From Chryseobacterium taiwanense (GTDB lineage: Bacteria; Bacteroidota; Bacteroidia; Flavobacteriales; Weeksellaceae), in NCBI RefSeq assembly GCF_000813825.1, contig NZ_JWTA01000005.1, positions 452,091 through 516,090 of the forward strand: a DNA stretch of 64,000 nt, written 5' to 3'. Of this stretch, positions 1-8,656 are shown piece by piece. The position numbers and the translations under genes are program-made. A model generated the notes under the pieces. It had not been told where the DNA came from. It saw nothing but the letters and a program-made list of their open reading frames with translations, and did not search any database. How positions within the stretch are numbered: the first letter of the stretch is position 1; the number at the start of each line of letters is the position of its first letter.

Positions 1-579
1 AAATATATCAAAAGAGACGTTGAGCCAGAAGATGCTGAAAGATACCAAACAATCTACGCAAAAGTAGAAGGAGCGGTTGCTGCACCTACAGCAGGTCTTC
101 ACTTCTCAAAACACTTGATGAAGAGATTAGAAATCAAAGGAATCGATTTTGCTGAAGTTACTCTTCACGTTGGTTTAGGAACTTTCAACCCGATTGAAGT
201 TGAAGATCTTTCTAAGCATAAAATGGAGTCTGAAGAAATCTTCATCGACGAGAAAAATGCTCAGATCATCAACAATGCGGTAGAAGCAAACAGAAGAGTT
301 TGTGCTGTTGGAACAACAACAATGAGAACTCTTGAAACTTCAGTTTCTTCAAACAAGAAAATCTCTGCATTCCACGGATGGACGAATAAATTCATTTATC
401 CTCCACACGATTTCGGAGTTGCAAACTGTATGATCACCAACTTCCACACGCCAAAATCTACATTAATTATGATGATTGCAGCGTTTGCGGGAAGAGATTT
501 CATTATGCATGCTTATGAAGAAGCCGTAAAAGAGAAATATAAATTCTACTCTTACGGAGATGCAATGTTAATTATTTAA
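1..579 (+). CDS. queA: S-adenosylmethionine:tRNA ribosyltransferase-isomerase, 3' part
   Basis: QueA transfers and isomerises the ribosyl group of S-adenosylmethionine onto 7-aminomethyl-7-deazaguanine in tRNA, giving epoxyqueuosine. The reading frame is already open at base 1, so the N-terminal half lies outside the window; 192 C-terminal residues remain. The family motif [12 protein letters not shown] is at fragment residues 24-35. It is followed by [10 protein letters not shown] and, near the end, [17 protein letters not shown], all typical of QueA. A four-helix-bundle gene and then rlmN, another RNA modification gene, follow on the same strand. No defect is visible in the part present. 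Confidence 0.96.
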   Translation, partial: KYIKRDVEPEDAERYQTIYAKVEGAVAAPTAGLHFSKHLMKRLEIKGIDFAEVTLHVGLGTFNPIEVEDLSKHKMESEEIFIDEKNAQIINNAVEANRRVCAVGTTTMRTLETSVSSNKKISAFHGWTNKFIYPPHDFGVANCMITNFHTPKSTLIMMIAAFAGRDFIMHAYEEAVKEKYKFYSYGDAMLII

Positions 580-585
580 TAAAAT

Positions 586-619
586 AAGTAAAAAGAACCA
601 GGTTAAAAGTAAAAAGTAC
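586..619 (+). repeat. left inverted flank of the four-helix-bundle cassette
   Basis: An A-rich tract with core AAAAGAACCAGGTTAAAAGT begins just after the queA stop. Its reverse complement recurs at 979-1012 on the other side of the next gene, with two mismatches in the core, and a solo copy lies at 30373-30405. The inverted arrangement around one small gene suggests a cassette boundary. Transposition itself is inferred. Confidence 0.6.
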
Positions 620-627
620 AAGTCGAG

Positions 628-975
628 ATGAAAGAAAATGATTTACTTACAAGAACTTTTACATTTGGAGTGAATTGTCTTAAGTTTTTAAGATCACTTC
701 CCAATGATCCTGAAAGTAAATTAATAAGATTTCAACTTGGAAAATCAGCGACTTCAATAGGAGCTAACTATGAAGAATCGCAAGCGGGATCTTCTAAAGC
801 TGATTTTAAAAATAAAGTGAAAATTGCTTTAAGAGAAGCCAGAGAAAGTAATTTTTGGCTTCGGATTTTAGAAAAATTAGAAGGATATGATTCTGAAGAA
901 TTTAAAGCTTTATTAAATGAAAGCGCTGAATTGAAGAACATTTTGGCTGCAATTGTTAATAATACCAAACTTTAA
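628..975 (+). CDS. four helix bundle protein (S23 / Avd-like family)
   Basis: This 115-residue helical protein belongs to the family named after ORFs in 23S rRNA intervening sequences, which is also related to the accessory protein Avd of diversity-generating retroelements. Seen in sequence: FGVNCLKFLRSLP near the start, then SKLIRFQLGKSATSIGANYEE and the ALREARESNFWLRIL helix that marks the family. The biochemical role of stand-alone members is not established. It sits between queA and rlmN and is bounded by inverted repeats at 586-619 and 979-1012, as if inserted as a unit. No reverse transcriptase or variable-repeat target is visible nearby, so a retroelement role is not supported here. 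Confidence 0.85.
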   Translation: MKENDLLTRTFTFGVNCLKFLRSLPNDPESKLIRFQLGKSATSIGANYEESQAGSSKADFKNKVKIALREARESNFWLRILEKLEGYDSEEFKALLNESAELKNILAAIVNNTKL

Positions 976-978
976 AAA

Positions 979-1012
979 CTTTTTAATTTTTACTTTTAAC
1001 TTGGCTCTTTAA
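979..1012 (-). repeat. right inverted flank of the four-helix-bundle cassette
   Basis: Read on the minus strand this is AAAGAGCCAAGTTAAAAGTA followed by an A-rich run. It matches the tract at 586-619 in opposite orientation and the solo copy at 30373-30405. It lies between the stop of the four-helix-bundle gene and the start of rlmN. Confidence 0.6.
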
Positions 1013-1017
1013 ATAAT

Positions 1018-2052
1018 ATGAAAGATATCAGAACTTTATCACTAGACCAGCTTAAAGACTATTTTGTGTCTTTAGGAGAAAAACCGTTTCGTGCGAAGCA
1101 GGTGTATGACTGGTTGTGGAGTAAAAATCTCCACTCTATTGAGGAGATGACGAATCTTTCAAAACAGCTTCGAGATAGAATCTCTGAAGAATATACCATA
1201 AACCCCGTTTCTGTTGATTTACTTCAAAAAAGTTCGGACGGAACCATTAAAAACGGTGTGAAACTTCACGATGGCTTATTGGTAGAATCTGTTTTAATTC
1301 CTACAGAAACTAGAACAACAGCTTGTGTTTCTTCGCAGGTTGGATGTTCATTAAACTGCGAATTTTGTGCAACAGCTCGTCTGAAAAGAATGAGAAATCT
1401 TGAAGTTGCCGAGATTGTAGATCAGGTCGCTTTAATTGACAGCCAAAGTAAAATGTATTTCGACAGACCGCTTACCAACATTGTTTTTATGGGAATGGGG
1501 GAGCCGATGATGAATTACAAAAATGTGGTTGAAGCGATTAGAAAAATAACACAACCGGAAGGTTTAGGAATGTCTCCGAGAAGAATCACTGTTTCTACTT
1601 CGGGAATTCCAAAAATGATCAAAATGTTGGCTGATGATGAATTACGGGTGAAATTAGCATTGTCATTGCATTCTGCTATAGAATCTAAACGTAACGAAAT
1701 CATGCCGTTTTCTGATAAATTTCCTTTAACGGATATTATGGAGGCACTTCAATATTGGTATAAAAAAACAGGCTCTGTGATTACCTTCGAATATTGCGTT
1801 TGGAAAGGAATTAATGACGGAGACGAAGATATCAAAGCTTTAATCAAGTACTGTAAACAGGTTCCTTCTAAAGTGAATCTTATCCAATACAATCCGATTG
1901 GTGACGGTAAATACGACCAATGCAACAAACAGGCAGAAGAAAACTATGTTCGTCAGCTTGAAAATGCAGGAATTACGGTAATGATCCGTAAAAGCCGTGG
2001 TGGTGATATTGATGCAGCTTGCGGTCAGCTTGCCAATAAAACGGTAGATTAA
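1018..2052 (+). CDS. rlmN: 23S rRNA (adenine(2503)-C(2))-methyltransferase
   Basis: RlmN is a radical SAM enzyme that methylates C2 of A2503 in 23S rRNA, and A37 in some tRNAs. The 344-residue protein has an N-terminal HhH-like domain, then the cluster motif CSLNCEFC with cysteines at 110, 114 and 117. The Cys in RTTACVSSQ and the C-terminal Cys in DIDAACGQL correspond to the two catalytic cysteines of the family. GMGEPMMNY is the usual SAM-contact GEP motif. Length is close to the family norm and the ATG start at 1018 fits. It is co-directional with queA, both acting on RNA; they are now separated by the four-helix-bundle cassette. Confidence 0.97.
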   Translation: MKDIRTLSLDQLKDYFVSLGEKPFRAKQVYDWLWSKNLHSIEEMTNLSKQLRDRISEEYTINPVSVDLLQKSSDGTIKNGVKLHDGLLVESVLIPTETRTTACVSSQVGCSLNCEFCATARLKRMRNLEVAEIVDQVALIDSQSKMYFDRPLTNIVFMGMGEPMMNYKNVVEAIRKITQPEGLGMSPRRITVSTSGIPKMIKMLADDELRVKLALSLHSAIESKRNEIMPFSDKFPLTDIMEALQYWYKKTGSVITFEYCVWKGINDGDEDIKALIKYCKQVPSKVNLIQYNPIGDGKYDQCNKQAEENYVRQLENAGITVMIRKSRGGDIDAACGQLANKTVD

Positions 2053-2101
2053 AATTTCATTAAAAAAATCAAAAAATACTCTTAACGATCTCTTAAAATT
2101 C

Positions 2102-2109
2102 TAAATTTG
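2102..2109 (+). promoter_or_regulatory. -7 box (TAAATTTG)
   Basis: Exact match to the Bacteroidota -7 consensus TAnnTTTG, 17 bases before the ATG of the sterol desaturase gene. The leader would be very short. No convincing -33 TTG is seen. Confidence 0.45.
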
Positions 2110-2126
2110 TACTAAACTAGTAGCAA

Positions 2127-3068
2127 ATGATGGATTATTTTATGAGCGAAAATGGACTAGAAAGTGTATATGCTTGGGCTATTCCTGTTCACGCTGCGGT
2201 TATTTTGGCGGAAATGATTTACAGCAGTATCGCGCAGGCACATTTGTACAATCGAAAAGATTTACTGACCAATATATATCTTGCACTGATGAACTTTGGG
2301 TTGGATCTTGTGATGAAGACTTTCGCAATGGGCGTAATGTTCTTTTTCTATAGTTTCAGACTGTTCGATTTTGATATGAGCACTTGGTATTATTGGGTGC
2401 TGTGTTTCTTGGTGACAGATTTAGCGTATTATTTTCATCATTTCGTTGATCATAAATCAAGAGCTTTTTGGGCGGTGCATATTACCCATCATAATTCTGA
2501 ATATTTTAATTTAACGACAGGTTTTCGAAGTCCGGTTTTCCAGCCTTTGTATCGTTATCTGTTCTTTTCTCCTTTAGCATTTTTAGGTTTTAATCCTTGG
2601 ACGATCATGGTTTGCTATGCTGTTGGACAGGTTTACGGAACTTGGGTACATACACAAACAGTGAAAAAAATGGGATTTTTAGAATATATTTTAGTGACAC
2701 CTTCTCATCACCGTGTTCATCATGGATGTAATATCAAGTATCTTGACAGAAATATGGGAATGGTTTTCATATTTTGGGATAAAATTTTCGGAACTTTTGA
2801 ACCTGAAGATCCTAAAGTTCCTGTTAAATTTGGAATTTACCCTAAAATGCCGGATGACGGACCCATCACAACACTACTTTACGAATGGCAAAAAATTGCA
2901 AAAGACCTTAAACAACCCAATCTTACCATTAAAGATCGATTTAATTATATATTCAATTCTCCGGGATGGCGACACGATGGGAAAGGAAAAACGGTGAAAG
3001 ATTATCAAAGGGAATATTGGGAGAAAAAAAATAGAAAAAAAGAAAAGATTCACGAAAAATCTGCATAA
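2127..3068 (+). CDS. sterol desaturase / fatty acid hydroxylase family membrane protein
   Basis: A di-iron membrane oxidase of the fatty acid hydroxylase superfamily, 313 residues. Several hydrophobic segments span the first 170 residues. The histidine clusters that bind the metal are clear: HHFVDH at 104-109, HITHH about 12 residues later, and HHRVHH before the C-terminal part. The substrate cannot be told from sequence; in this superfamily members hydroxylate or desaturate sterols, fatty acids or carotenoids. The C-terminus is long, basic and soluble. The gene appears to form its own unit, with a -7 box just upstream and a hairpin terminator after it. Confidence 0.88.
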   Translation: MMDYFMSENGLESVYAWAIPVHAAVILAEMIYSSIAQAHLYNRKDLLTNIYLALMNFGLDLVMKTFAMGVMFFFYSFRLFDFDMSTWYYWVLCFLVTDLAYYFHHFVDHKSRAFWAVHITHHNSEYFNLTTGFRSPVFQPLYRYLFFSPLAFLGFNPWTIMVCYAVGQVYGTWVHTQTVKKMGFLEYILVTPSHHRVHHGCNIKYLDRNMGMVFIFWDKIFGTFEPEDPKVPVKFGIYPKMPDDGPITTLLYEWQKIAKDLKQPNLTIKDRFNYIFNSPGWRHDGKGKTVKDYQREYWEKKNRKKEKIHEKSA

Positions 3069-3070
3069 TC

Positions 3071-3100
3071 AAAGATGAGCTTTTGCTCATCTTTTGTTTT
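3071..3100 (+). terminator. intrinsic terminator
   Basis: Perfect 10-bp stem AAAGATGAGC / GCTCATCTTT around a TTTT loop, followed by a T-rich run, directly after the sterol desaturase gene. Confidence 0.85.
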
Positions 3101-3146
3101 TAGAGTATTTGTAGCGGTACTTACATAAAAACCTTAATTTTACGTT

Positions 3147-4055
3147 ATGAAAAAGTTTTTCCTAGTCGTTTCTCTCTCTATTTCTACAATTTTATTCTCT
3201 CAACAAACTGATTTTCTAAAGATCAGAAAATACAGAGTGAATTATTTAGAGGCAAAAGTTCAAGAAACATCGGGATTAAGTCTACTGAATGGAAAACTTT
3301 ATACTTTCAATGACAGTGGCAATACTCCTGATCTTTTTGAACTCAATAAAGAGAATGGTGAAGTTGCCCGAGTCCTTAAAACCAACTTAATCAATACCGA
3401 TTGGGAAGCTTTGACAAATGATGGAGAAAACTTTTATATAGGAGACTTTGGGAATAATGCAGGTGCTAGAAAAGACCTTGTCATTTATAAAGTTCCTTAT
3501 GGAAATTTTAATCAGATCAATACCGATAAAGTTTCAGGATCTGAAAGAGCTTTAGATGGTATTTCAATTCCGTTTTTCTATCCCGAACAAACTGATTTTA
3601 CCCCAAAGAATCTAAAAACTGACTTTGATGCAGAAGCAATGATTTATTTGAATGGGAAAATTCATCTGTTTACTAAAGAATGGGCTTCAAAATCAACAAC
3701 ACATTATACTATAGATCCCGAAATTTCAGAAAAACAGGAAGCTAAAAAAATAGAATCTTTCAAGACCGATTTTGTTGTGACGGATGCTGCTTATTTTGAC
3801 AATAAGCTTTATTTAGTAGGTTATACCAAGAAAACAGAAGTCTTCTTAAATATTTTCAAAGAAACAGAGCCGGGAATATTTTTAAAAGAAGATCCAGAGC
3901 ATTATTATTTGGGAACTGCTCTTTCAATCGGGCAGATCGAAGGAGTAGCAGTAGATGAGCTGGGTGTCTATATTTCTGGAGAGAAATTCCATTCTCCTGT
4001 GGGAGGGGCAAAACAAAGCTTATATTTTATTCCAAAAGATAAACTCAAAGATTAA
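3147..4055 (+). CDS. secreted protein, propeller-like, function unknown
   Basis: A 302-residue protein with a signal peptide (MKKFFLVVSLSISTILFSQQ). The mature part has short beta-strand units such as GLSLLNGKLYTFNDSG, NTDWEALTNDGENFYIGDFGNN and IEGVAVDELGVYISGE, the style of a beta-propeller. The conserved W-E-A-L-T and E-G-V-A-V spacing resembles SdiA-regulated or esterase-like phytase-type propellers, but no catalytic set is clear. It has no T9SS tail and no lipobox, so the periplasm is the likely location. It lies alone between a terminator and the polyprenyl synthase promoter. Confidence 0.75.
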   Translation: MKKFFLVVSLSISTILFSQQTDFLKIRKYRVNYLEAKVQETSGLSLLNGKLYTFNDSGNTPDLFELNKENGEVARVLKTNLINTDWEALTNDGENFYIGDFGNNAGARKDLVIYKVPYGNFNQINTDKVSGSERALDGISIPFFYPEQTDFTPKNLKTDFDAEAMIYLNGKIHLFTKEWASKSTTHYTIDPEISEKQEAKKIESFKTDFVVTDAAYFDNKLYLVGYTKKTEVFLNIFKETEPGIFLKEDPEHYYLGTALSIGQIEGVAVDELGVYISGEKFHSPVGGAKQSLYFIPKDKLKD

Positions 4056-4082
4056 TTTCCCTTAAAATTAACTTAAAAAAAT

Positions 4083-4090
4083 TATCTTTG
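4083..4090 (+). promoter_or_regulatory. -7 box (TATCTTTG)
   Basis: Exact TAnnTTTG match 37 bases before the GTG start of the polyprenyl synthetase gene. Confidence 0.5.
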
Positions 4091-4127
4091 TGAGAATTAA
4101 TAATTATTTATCCATCATTCGCAGATT

Positions 4128-5105
4128 GTGGCAAACATCGTAGAAGAAATCAAGCAACCGATCAATGAGGAAATGAAACTTTTCGAGCAGAAGTTTTATG
4201 AATCAATGCAGAGCAAAGTACCTTTATTAGATAAAGTCACTCGTTTTATCGTTACAACAAAAGGAAAGCAGATGCGTCCAATGTTTGTTTTTCTTTGTGC
4301 TAAGCTTATCGGAGATGTCAATGAAAAAACGTATCGTGGAGCTTCTATGATCGAATTGATTCATACCGCGACTTTGGTTCATGATGATGTGGTGGATGAA
4401 AGTTTTAAAAGACGTAATTTCTTCTCAATCAATGCATTGTGGAAAAATAAAATTGCGGTTTTGGTAGGAGACTTCCTATTGTCAAAAGCTGTTTTACTTT
4501 CTACGGATCATAAAGATTATGATTTGCTTGCCGTAATTTCAAGAACGATCCGTGAAATGTCCGAAGGAGAGCTTCTTCAATTAGAGAAAGCAAGAAAACT
4601 GGATATCACGGAGGATGTTTACTATGAAATTATCCGTCAGAAAACTGCTACTTTAATTGCTGCTTGTTGTGAGATCGGAGTACTATCAAATAACGCTGAT
4701 GAACAATTGGCAAAAAAAATGATGGATTTCGGAACTTACACAGGAATGGCGTTTCAGATTAAAGATGACCTTTTCGATTACTTAAGTTCAAATGTCATCG
4801 GAAAACCTGTAGGAATTGATATTAAAGAGCAAAAAATGACATTGCCTTTAATTCATACCTTAAAAATAGCTAACGAAAAAGATAAAAAATACTATTTTAA
4901 TACGATAAAACGTTATAATAATGATCAAAAACGTGTTAAAGAGTTGATAAATTTCGTGAAATCTTCTGGTGGACTTGATTATGCTATTTCTGTGATGAAA
5001 GATTTTCAGCAGAAAGCAAAAGATATTCTTAATGAATTTCCTGATTCTGAGCCTAAAAAAGCTTTACATCTGATGCTAGATTATGTAATTGAGAGAAAAT
5101 TTTAA
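4128..5105 (+). CDS. polyprenyl diphosphate synthase (IspB-like)
   Basis: A trans-isoprenyl diphosphate synthase that condenses isopentenyl diphosphate units into the long side chain used for menaquinone. The 325-residue protein has both Asp-rich Mg-binding motifs: DDVVDE at 86-91 and KDDLFD in the C-terminal half, plus GKQMRP for substrate binding. Residues before the first motif are small or aliphatic, which fits a long-chain product, but exact chain length cannot be read off. The start is GTG at 4128; there is no nearby in-frame ATG that would keep the conserved N-terminus. It converges with the small membrane-protein gene at 5106, and the stop codons abut with no spacer. Confidence 0.93.
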   Translation: MANIVEEIKQPINEEMKLFEQKFYESMQSKVPLLDKVTRFIVTTKGKQMRPMFVFLCAKLIGDVNEKTYRGASMIELIHTATLVHDDVVDESFKRRNFFSINALWKNKIAVLVGDFLLSKAVLLSTDHKDYDLLAVISRTIREMSEGELLQLEKARKLDITEDVYYEIIRQKTATLIAACCEIGVLSNNADEQLAKKMMDFGTYTGMAFQIKDDLFDYLSSNVIGKPVGIDIKEQKMTLPLIHTLKIANEKDKKYYFNTIKRYNNDQKRVKELINFVKSSGGLDYAISVMKDFQQKAKDILNEFPDSEPKKALHLMLDYVIERKF

Positions 5106-5399
5106 TTAAATAATTCTCATTGTTACAATAATAACGGCTAAAACAATGCAAAATAAAGCGGTTAAAAATAAATAATCCGCAATGGTTTCAAACTTGGTTG
5201 CACGCTTTTCGTTCATTGATCTGATGGATAGGAAAGAGAAGAAGCAACTGAATGCAAAGCATAGACATGCTACTCCTGCAAATTCGTCCAAATGTGTACT
5301 ATGACTCATTTTAGTGATCTTTAATGAGGTGATGATCACCAATGAAAACCCTAAAAGATTACTCGATGCGTTCAGTATATGTGTTGACTTTTTTTCCAT
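5106..5399 (-). CDS. small membrane protein, unknown
   Basis: A 97-residue protein with about three hydrophobic segments (residues 14-28, 40-62 and 75-95) separated by short polar loops. No known domain was recognised. Its stop codon abuts the stop codon of the polyprenyl synthase on the other strand, so the two 3' ends are packed without a spacer and no terminator separates them. Coding is supported by length, sensible amino-acid composition and an ATG start, but there is no functional clue. Confidence 0.6.
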   Translation of the reverse strand: MEKKSTHILNASSNLLGFSLVIITSLKITKMSHSTHLDEFAGVACLCFAFSCFFSFLSIRSMNEKRATKFETIADYLFLTALFCIVLAVIIVTMRII

Positions 5400-5490
5400 C
5401 TATACAAATTTATCCAAAATAAAACACAATTTTTTTTATTATCAAATTTTTAAAAAAGATTAATAAAAATTAAAATTAATTTAAAAAGTG

Positions 5491-5498
5491 TATATTAG
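5491..5498 (+). promoter_or_regulatory. -7-like box (TATATTAG)
   Basis: Seven of eight matches to TAnnTTTG, 38 bases before the E1 start, in a very A/T-rich leader. Confidence 0.3.
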
Positions 5499-5536
5499 CA
5501 AAATACTTCGAGAATTTAAAAATTTTATATTTGGCT

Positions 5537-7969
5537 ATGCAAACAACCTATATTGAAACACAGCAAATTTCTTTCCAAGATTTTAAAAATCAAATACTTG
5601 GAGACTACAAGTTGGGGAGGGTTTCTCGTGAAATGTCCTATTTAGGAAGAAGAGAAGTTCTTACAGGAAAAGCTAAGTTTGGTATTTTTGGGGATGGTAA
5701 AGAGCTTCCTCAGTTGGCAATGGCGAAAGTTTTCAAAAATGGAGACTTCCGTTCAGGATATTATAGAGATCAGACTTTTGCATTGGCTGTAGATGCCTTG
5801 ACCGTAGAGAGTTTCTTTGCTCAGTTATATGCAGATACAAGTGTTGAAAGAGAACCTGCGTCAGCTGGAAGACAGATGAACGGTCACTTCGCCACAAGAA
5901 GTTTGAATGAAGACGGAAGTTGGAAAGATTTGACGGCTCAGAAAAATATTTCTTCAGATATTTCTCCTACAGCAGGACAAATGCCGAGATTATTAGGATT
6001 AGCTCAGGCTTCAAAAATATATAAATCAGTTAAATTCGATGGTTCTGAAAAATTCTCAAAAGACGGTAACGAAATCGCTTTTGGAACAATTGGAGATGCT
6101 TCTACAGCGGAAGGGCATTTCTGGGAAACTTTGAATGCTGCTTGTGCACTTCAGGTTCCTATGGTGGTTTCAATTTGGGATGATGGTTACGGAATTTCGG
6201 TACCTACAAAAAATCAGAGAGCAAAAGCGGATATTGCAGAAATGTTGAGCGGTTTCCAAAGAAAAGAAGGAGAAGCTCAAGGTTGTGAAATCATTCAGGT
6301 GAAAGCTTGGGATTATGCAGCATTATTGGATGCCTATGCAAGAGCAGAACAATTTGCAAGAATGGAATCTGTACCTGTTGTGGTTCACGTAATTGAAGTG
6401 ACACAGCCACAAGGTCACTCTACTTCAGGATCTCACGAAAGATATAAGAATGAAGAGCGTTTAGCTTGGGAATCTCAGTTTGATGGCTTGGTGAAATTCA
6501 AAGAATGGATTTTAAACTATTCAATAGAAATCGATGGTAAAGAAGAAGTTTTAGCAACTGCTGAAGAATTGGATTCTATCGATGAAGAAGCTAAGAAGAC
6601 TGTAAAAGCAGGACAAAAACAGGCTTGGGAAAGCTATCAGAAAACAATTATAGATTTAATCAGTTCAGTGTTACCTTTAGTTGAAAATATTAAAGGACAA
6701 AATACTGAAATTGAAAACTATATTAATCAGTTCAATAAATTAGTTTCAAAAGCTAAGAAAGATGTTTTCCATTTGGTAAGAAAATCTTTATTGGCTACAA
6801 GAGGAACAAATTCTGCGGAAAGAAACCAATTGATGCAGAAATACAATGAGATTTTTGAGGTTGAAAAAGACAATTATTCTTCTCATTTATACTCTCAGTC
6901 TCAGTGGAAAGCGGAGAATGTACAGGAAATCAAACCAATCTATTCTGATGCTTCGGAAGATGTAGACGGAAGAGTAGTGGTAAGAAATAACTTTGACAAG
7001 ATTTTCGAAAAATACCCTGAAACTTTAGTATTTGGTGAAGATGCCGGAAATATTGGTGACGTAAACCAAGGTCTTGAAGGAATGCAGGAAAAGTATGGCG
7101 AGGTTCGTGTTGCCGATACGGGAATCCGTGAAGCTACGATTCTTGGACAAGGTATTGGGATGGCAATGAGAGGGTTGAGACCTATCGCTGAAATCCAGTA
7201 TTTAGATTATATTTTATACTGTTTACAGGGAATGAGCGATGACTTAGCTACCGTTCAGTACAGAACTAAAGGAGGTCAAAAGTCACCTGTAATTATCAGA
7301 ACGAGAGGTCACAGATTGGAAGGAGTTTGGCATTCCGGTTCTCCAATGGCGGGAATTCTAAACCTTTCTAAAGGTATTTTGGTATTAGTTCCAAGAAACT
7401 TGACAAAAGCAGCCGGATTCTATAACACAATGCTTCAAAGCGACGATCCTGCTGTGATTGTTGAATGTTTGAACGGATACAGATTAAAAGAAAAACAGCC
7501 GGATAACTTAGGTGAATTCACGGTTCCTGTTGGAAAAATTGAAGTGACCAAAGAAGGAGCTGATGTTACATTGGTAACGTACGGTTCAACTTGGAGAATT
7601 GTAATGGAAGCTGCGGAAGAATTAGAAAAACTTGGGATTTCTGCGGAAGTTATTGATGTTCAGTCATTAATTCCTTTCGATTTAACTCACGAAATTGCTG
7701 AGTCTGTGAAGAAAACCAACAGATTAGTCGTAATCGACGAAGATGTGGAAGGCGGAACCTCAGCGTTTATTTTGCAACAGATTTTAGAAAAGCAAAAAGC
7801 GTTCAGATTCTTGGATTCTGACCCATTAACAATTTCAGCAAATGATCACAGACCTGCGTATGCAAGTGACGGAGATTATTTCTCTAAACCATCTACAGAT
7901 GATATGGTAGAAAAAATCTACGCGATGTTTAATGAAACAAATCCTCAGAAATATCCTGCGATATTTTAA
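5537..7969 (+). CDS. 2-oxoacid dehydrogenase E1, fused alpha and beta subunits
   Basis: This is the thiamine diphosphate-dependent E1 of a branched-chain or pyruvate-type 2-oxoacid dehydrogenase complex, with alpha and beta chains in one polypeptide of about 810 residues. The alpha half holds the ThDP site (GDASTAEGHFWETLNAA and later DGYGIS). A helical linker covers roughly residues 330-450. The beta half has FGEDAGNIGDVNQG, ADTGIREATILGQGIGMA and the transketolase C-terminal domain. An in-frame TTG two codons upstream (5531) is possible, but the ATG at 5537 is preferred. E2 is not in the window; a lipoamide dehydrogenase (E3) is at 36481. A strong terminator follows. Which 2-oxoacid is used cannot be decided from sequence. 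Confidence 0.93.
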   Translation: MQTTYIETQQISFQDFKNQILGDYKLGRVSREMSYLGRREVLTGKAKFGIFGDGKELPQLAMAKVFKNGDFRSGYYRDQTFALAVDALTVESFFAQLYADTSVEREPASAGRQMNGHFATRSLNEDGSWKDLTAQKNISSDISPTAGQMPRLLGLAQASKIYKSVKFDGSEKFSKDGNEIAFGTIGDASTAEGHFWETLNAACALQVPMVVSIWDDGYGISVPTKNQRAKADIAEMLSGFQRKEGEAQGCEIIQVKAWDYAALLDAYARAEQFARMESVPVVVHVIEVTQPQGHSTSGSHERYKNEERLAWESQFDGLVKFKEWILNYSIEIDGKEEVLATAEELDSIDEEAKKTVKAGQKQAWESYQKTIIDLISSVLPLVENIKGQNTEIENYINQFNKLVSKAKKDVFHLVRKSLLATRGTNSAERNQLMQKYNEIFEVEKDNYSSHLYSQSQWKAENVQEIKPIYSDASEDVDGRVVVRNNFDKIFEKYPETLVFGEDAGNIGDVNQGLEGMQEKYGEVRVADTGIREATILGQGIGMAMRGLRPIAEIQYLDYILYCLQGMSDDLATVQYRTKGGQKSPVIIRTRGHRLEGVWHSGSPMAGILNLSKGILVLVPRNLTKAAGFYNTMLQSDDPAVIVECLNGYRLKEKQPDNLGEFTVPVGKIEVTKEGADVTLVTYGSTWRIVMEAAEELEKLGISAEVIDVQSLIPFDLTHEIAESVKKTNRLVVIDEDVEGGTSAFILQQILEKQKAFRFLDSDPLTISANDHRPAYASDGDYFSKPSTDDMVEKIYAMFNETNPQKYPAIF

Positions 7970-7991
7970 TTGAGCTTTTAAATAAATTTTG

Positions 7992-8021
7992 AAACCGCTT
8001 CTTTTTGGGAGCGGTTTTTTT
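7992..8021 (+). terminator. intrinsic terminator
   Basis: Perfect 8-bp stem AAACCGCT / AGCGGTTT with a 10-base loop and a T run, 22 bases after the E1 stop. Confidence 0.9.
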
Positions 8022-8074
8022 GTTATAAAATGTCTTAAAATTTGTAAATTGTTTAAAATTAATAACTAATACAA

Positions 8075-8563
8075 ATGATTGTCAAATCGAGCCGTGAAAA
8101 TTTTATTAAAGAGAATTTTTTTGAATTGTCTTTTCGAGATGAAAAACCAGATTTTGAAAAATTTAAGACATTAAGCTCTGTCGAACTTCATTATCTTGTT
8201 GATATTTATAATTGGGATGATGGTGTTGAAGTTTTATTGTGGATTGTGAACTCTAACAAATGTGATAAAGCAACTGCTTTGATGATTTTTTGGAGAGCTT
8301 GTCCAGATTATTATCTTGAAAAAGAAGAAAACGAATTAGATGTTTATGAAAGAGAAATTAATCATTTATTGAAAACAATTATAGAATCTTTCAAATCCAA
8401 TAAATTTAAAAGATCAATATTTAGCTACAATCCTCAAGAAGATTTTGAAATTGAGGAGGATCAAATCTTAAATTGGGGTATTCCAGTCGAGATGACAAAA
8501 ATGATAAAAGGTCTTAAACCAATTTATTTAGGTACAATACTAAAATTTCTTAAAAATCAATAG
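8075..8563 (+). CDS. DUF4274 domain protein
   Basis: A 162-residue cytoplasmic protein with the DUF4274 signature: LHYLVDIYNWDDGVEVLLWIVN followed by CDKATALMIFWRACPDYY. The rest is acidic and helical. The function of the domain is unknown; in other genomes it often appears in small stand-alone genes. There is no signal peptide or membrane segment. The gene stands alone between the E1 terminator and the bidirectional terminator at 8627, so no operon partner helps. Confidence 0.8.
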   Translation: MIVKSSRENFIKENFFELSFRDEKPDFEKFKTLSSVELHYLVDIYNWDDGVEVLLWIVNSNKCDKATALMIFWRACPDYYLEKEENELDVYEREINHLLKTIIESFKSNKFKRSIFSYNPQEDFEIEEDQILNWGIPVEMTKMIKGLKPIYLGTILKFLKNQ

Positions 8564-8626
8564 TGGACTTTGAAACTCAATTACTTTGTAAAACCGTAGC
8601 ATTCGGAGAATTTTTGAAATAAATAG

Positions 8627-8656
8627 AAAAGGCTGTCAAACAACAGCCTTTTTTAT
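8627..8656. terminator. bidirectional terminator
   Basis: Ten-base stem AAAAGGCTGT / ACAGCCTTTT with loop CAAACA. It serves the DUF4274 gene on the plus strand and the HxlR regulator on the minus strand, whose stop codon (8636-8638) lies inside the hairpin. Confidence 0.85.

Noticed and set aside
628..975. Diversity-generating retroelement based on the Avd-like four-helix protein
   Set aside because: No reverse transcriptase, template repeat or variable C-type lectin gene is present in the window.
2713..2997. 94-codon frame overlapping the sterol desaturase gene
   Set aside because: Same strand, different frame, within a gene with clear histidine motifs; no family features.
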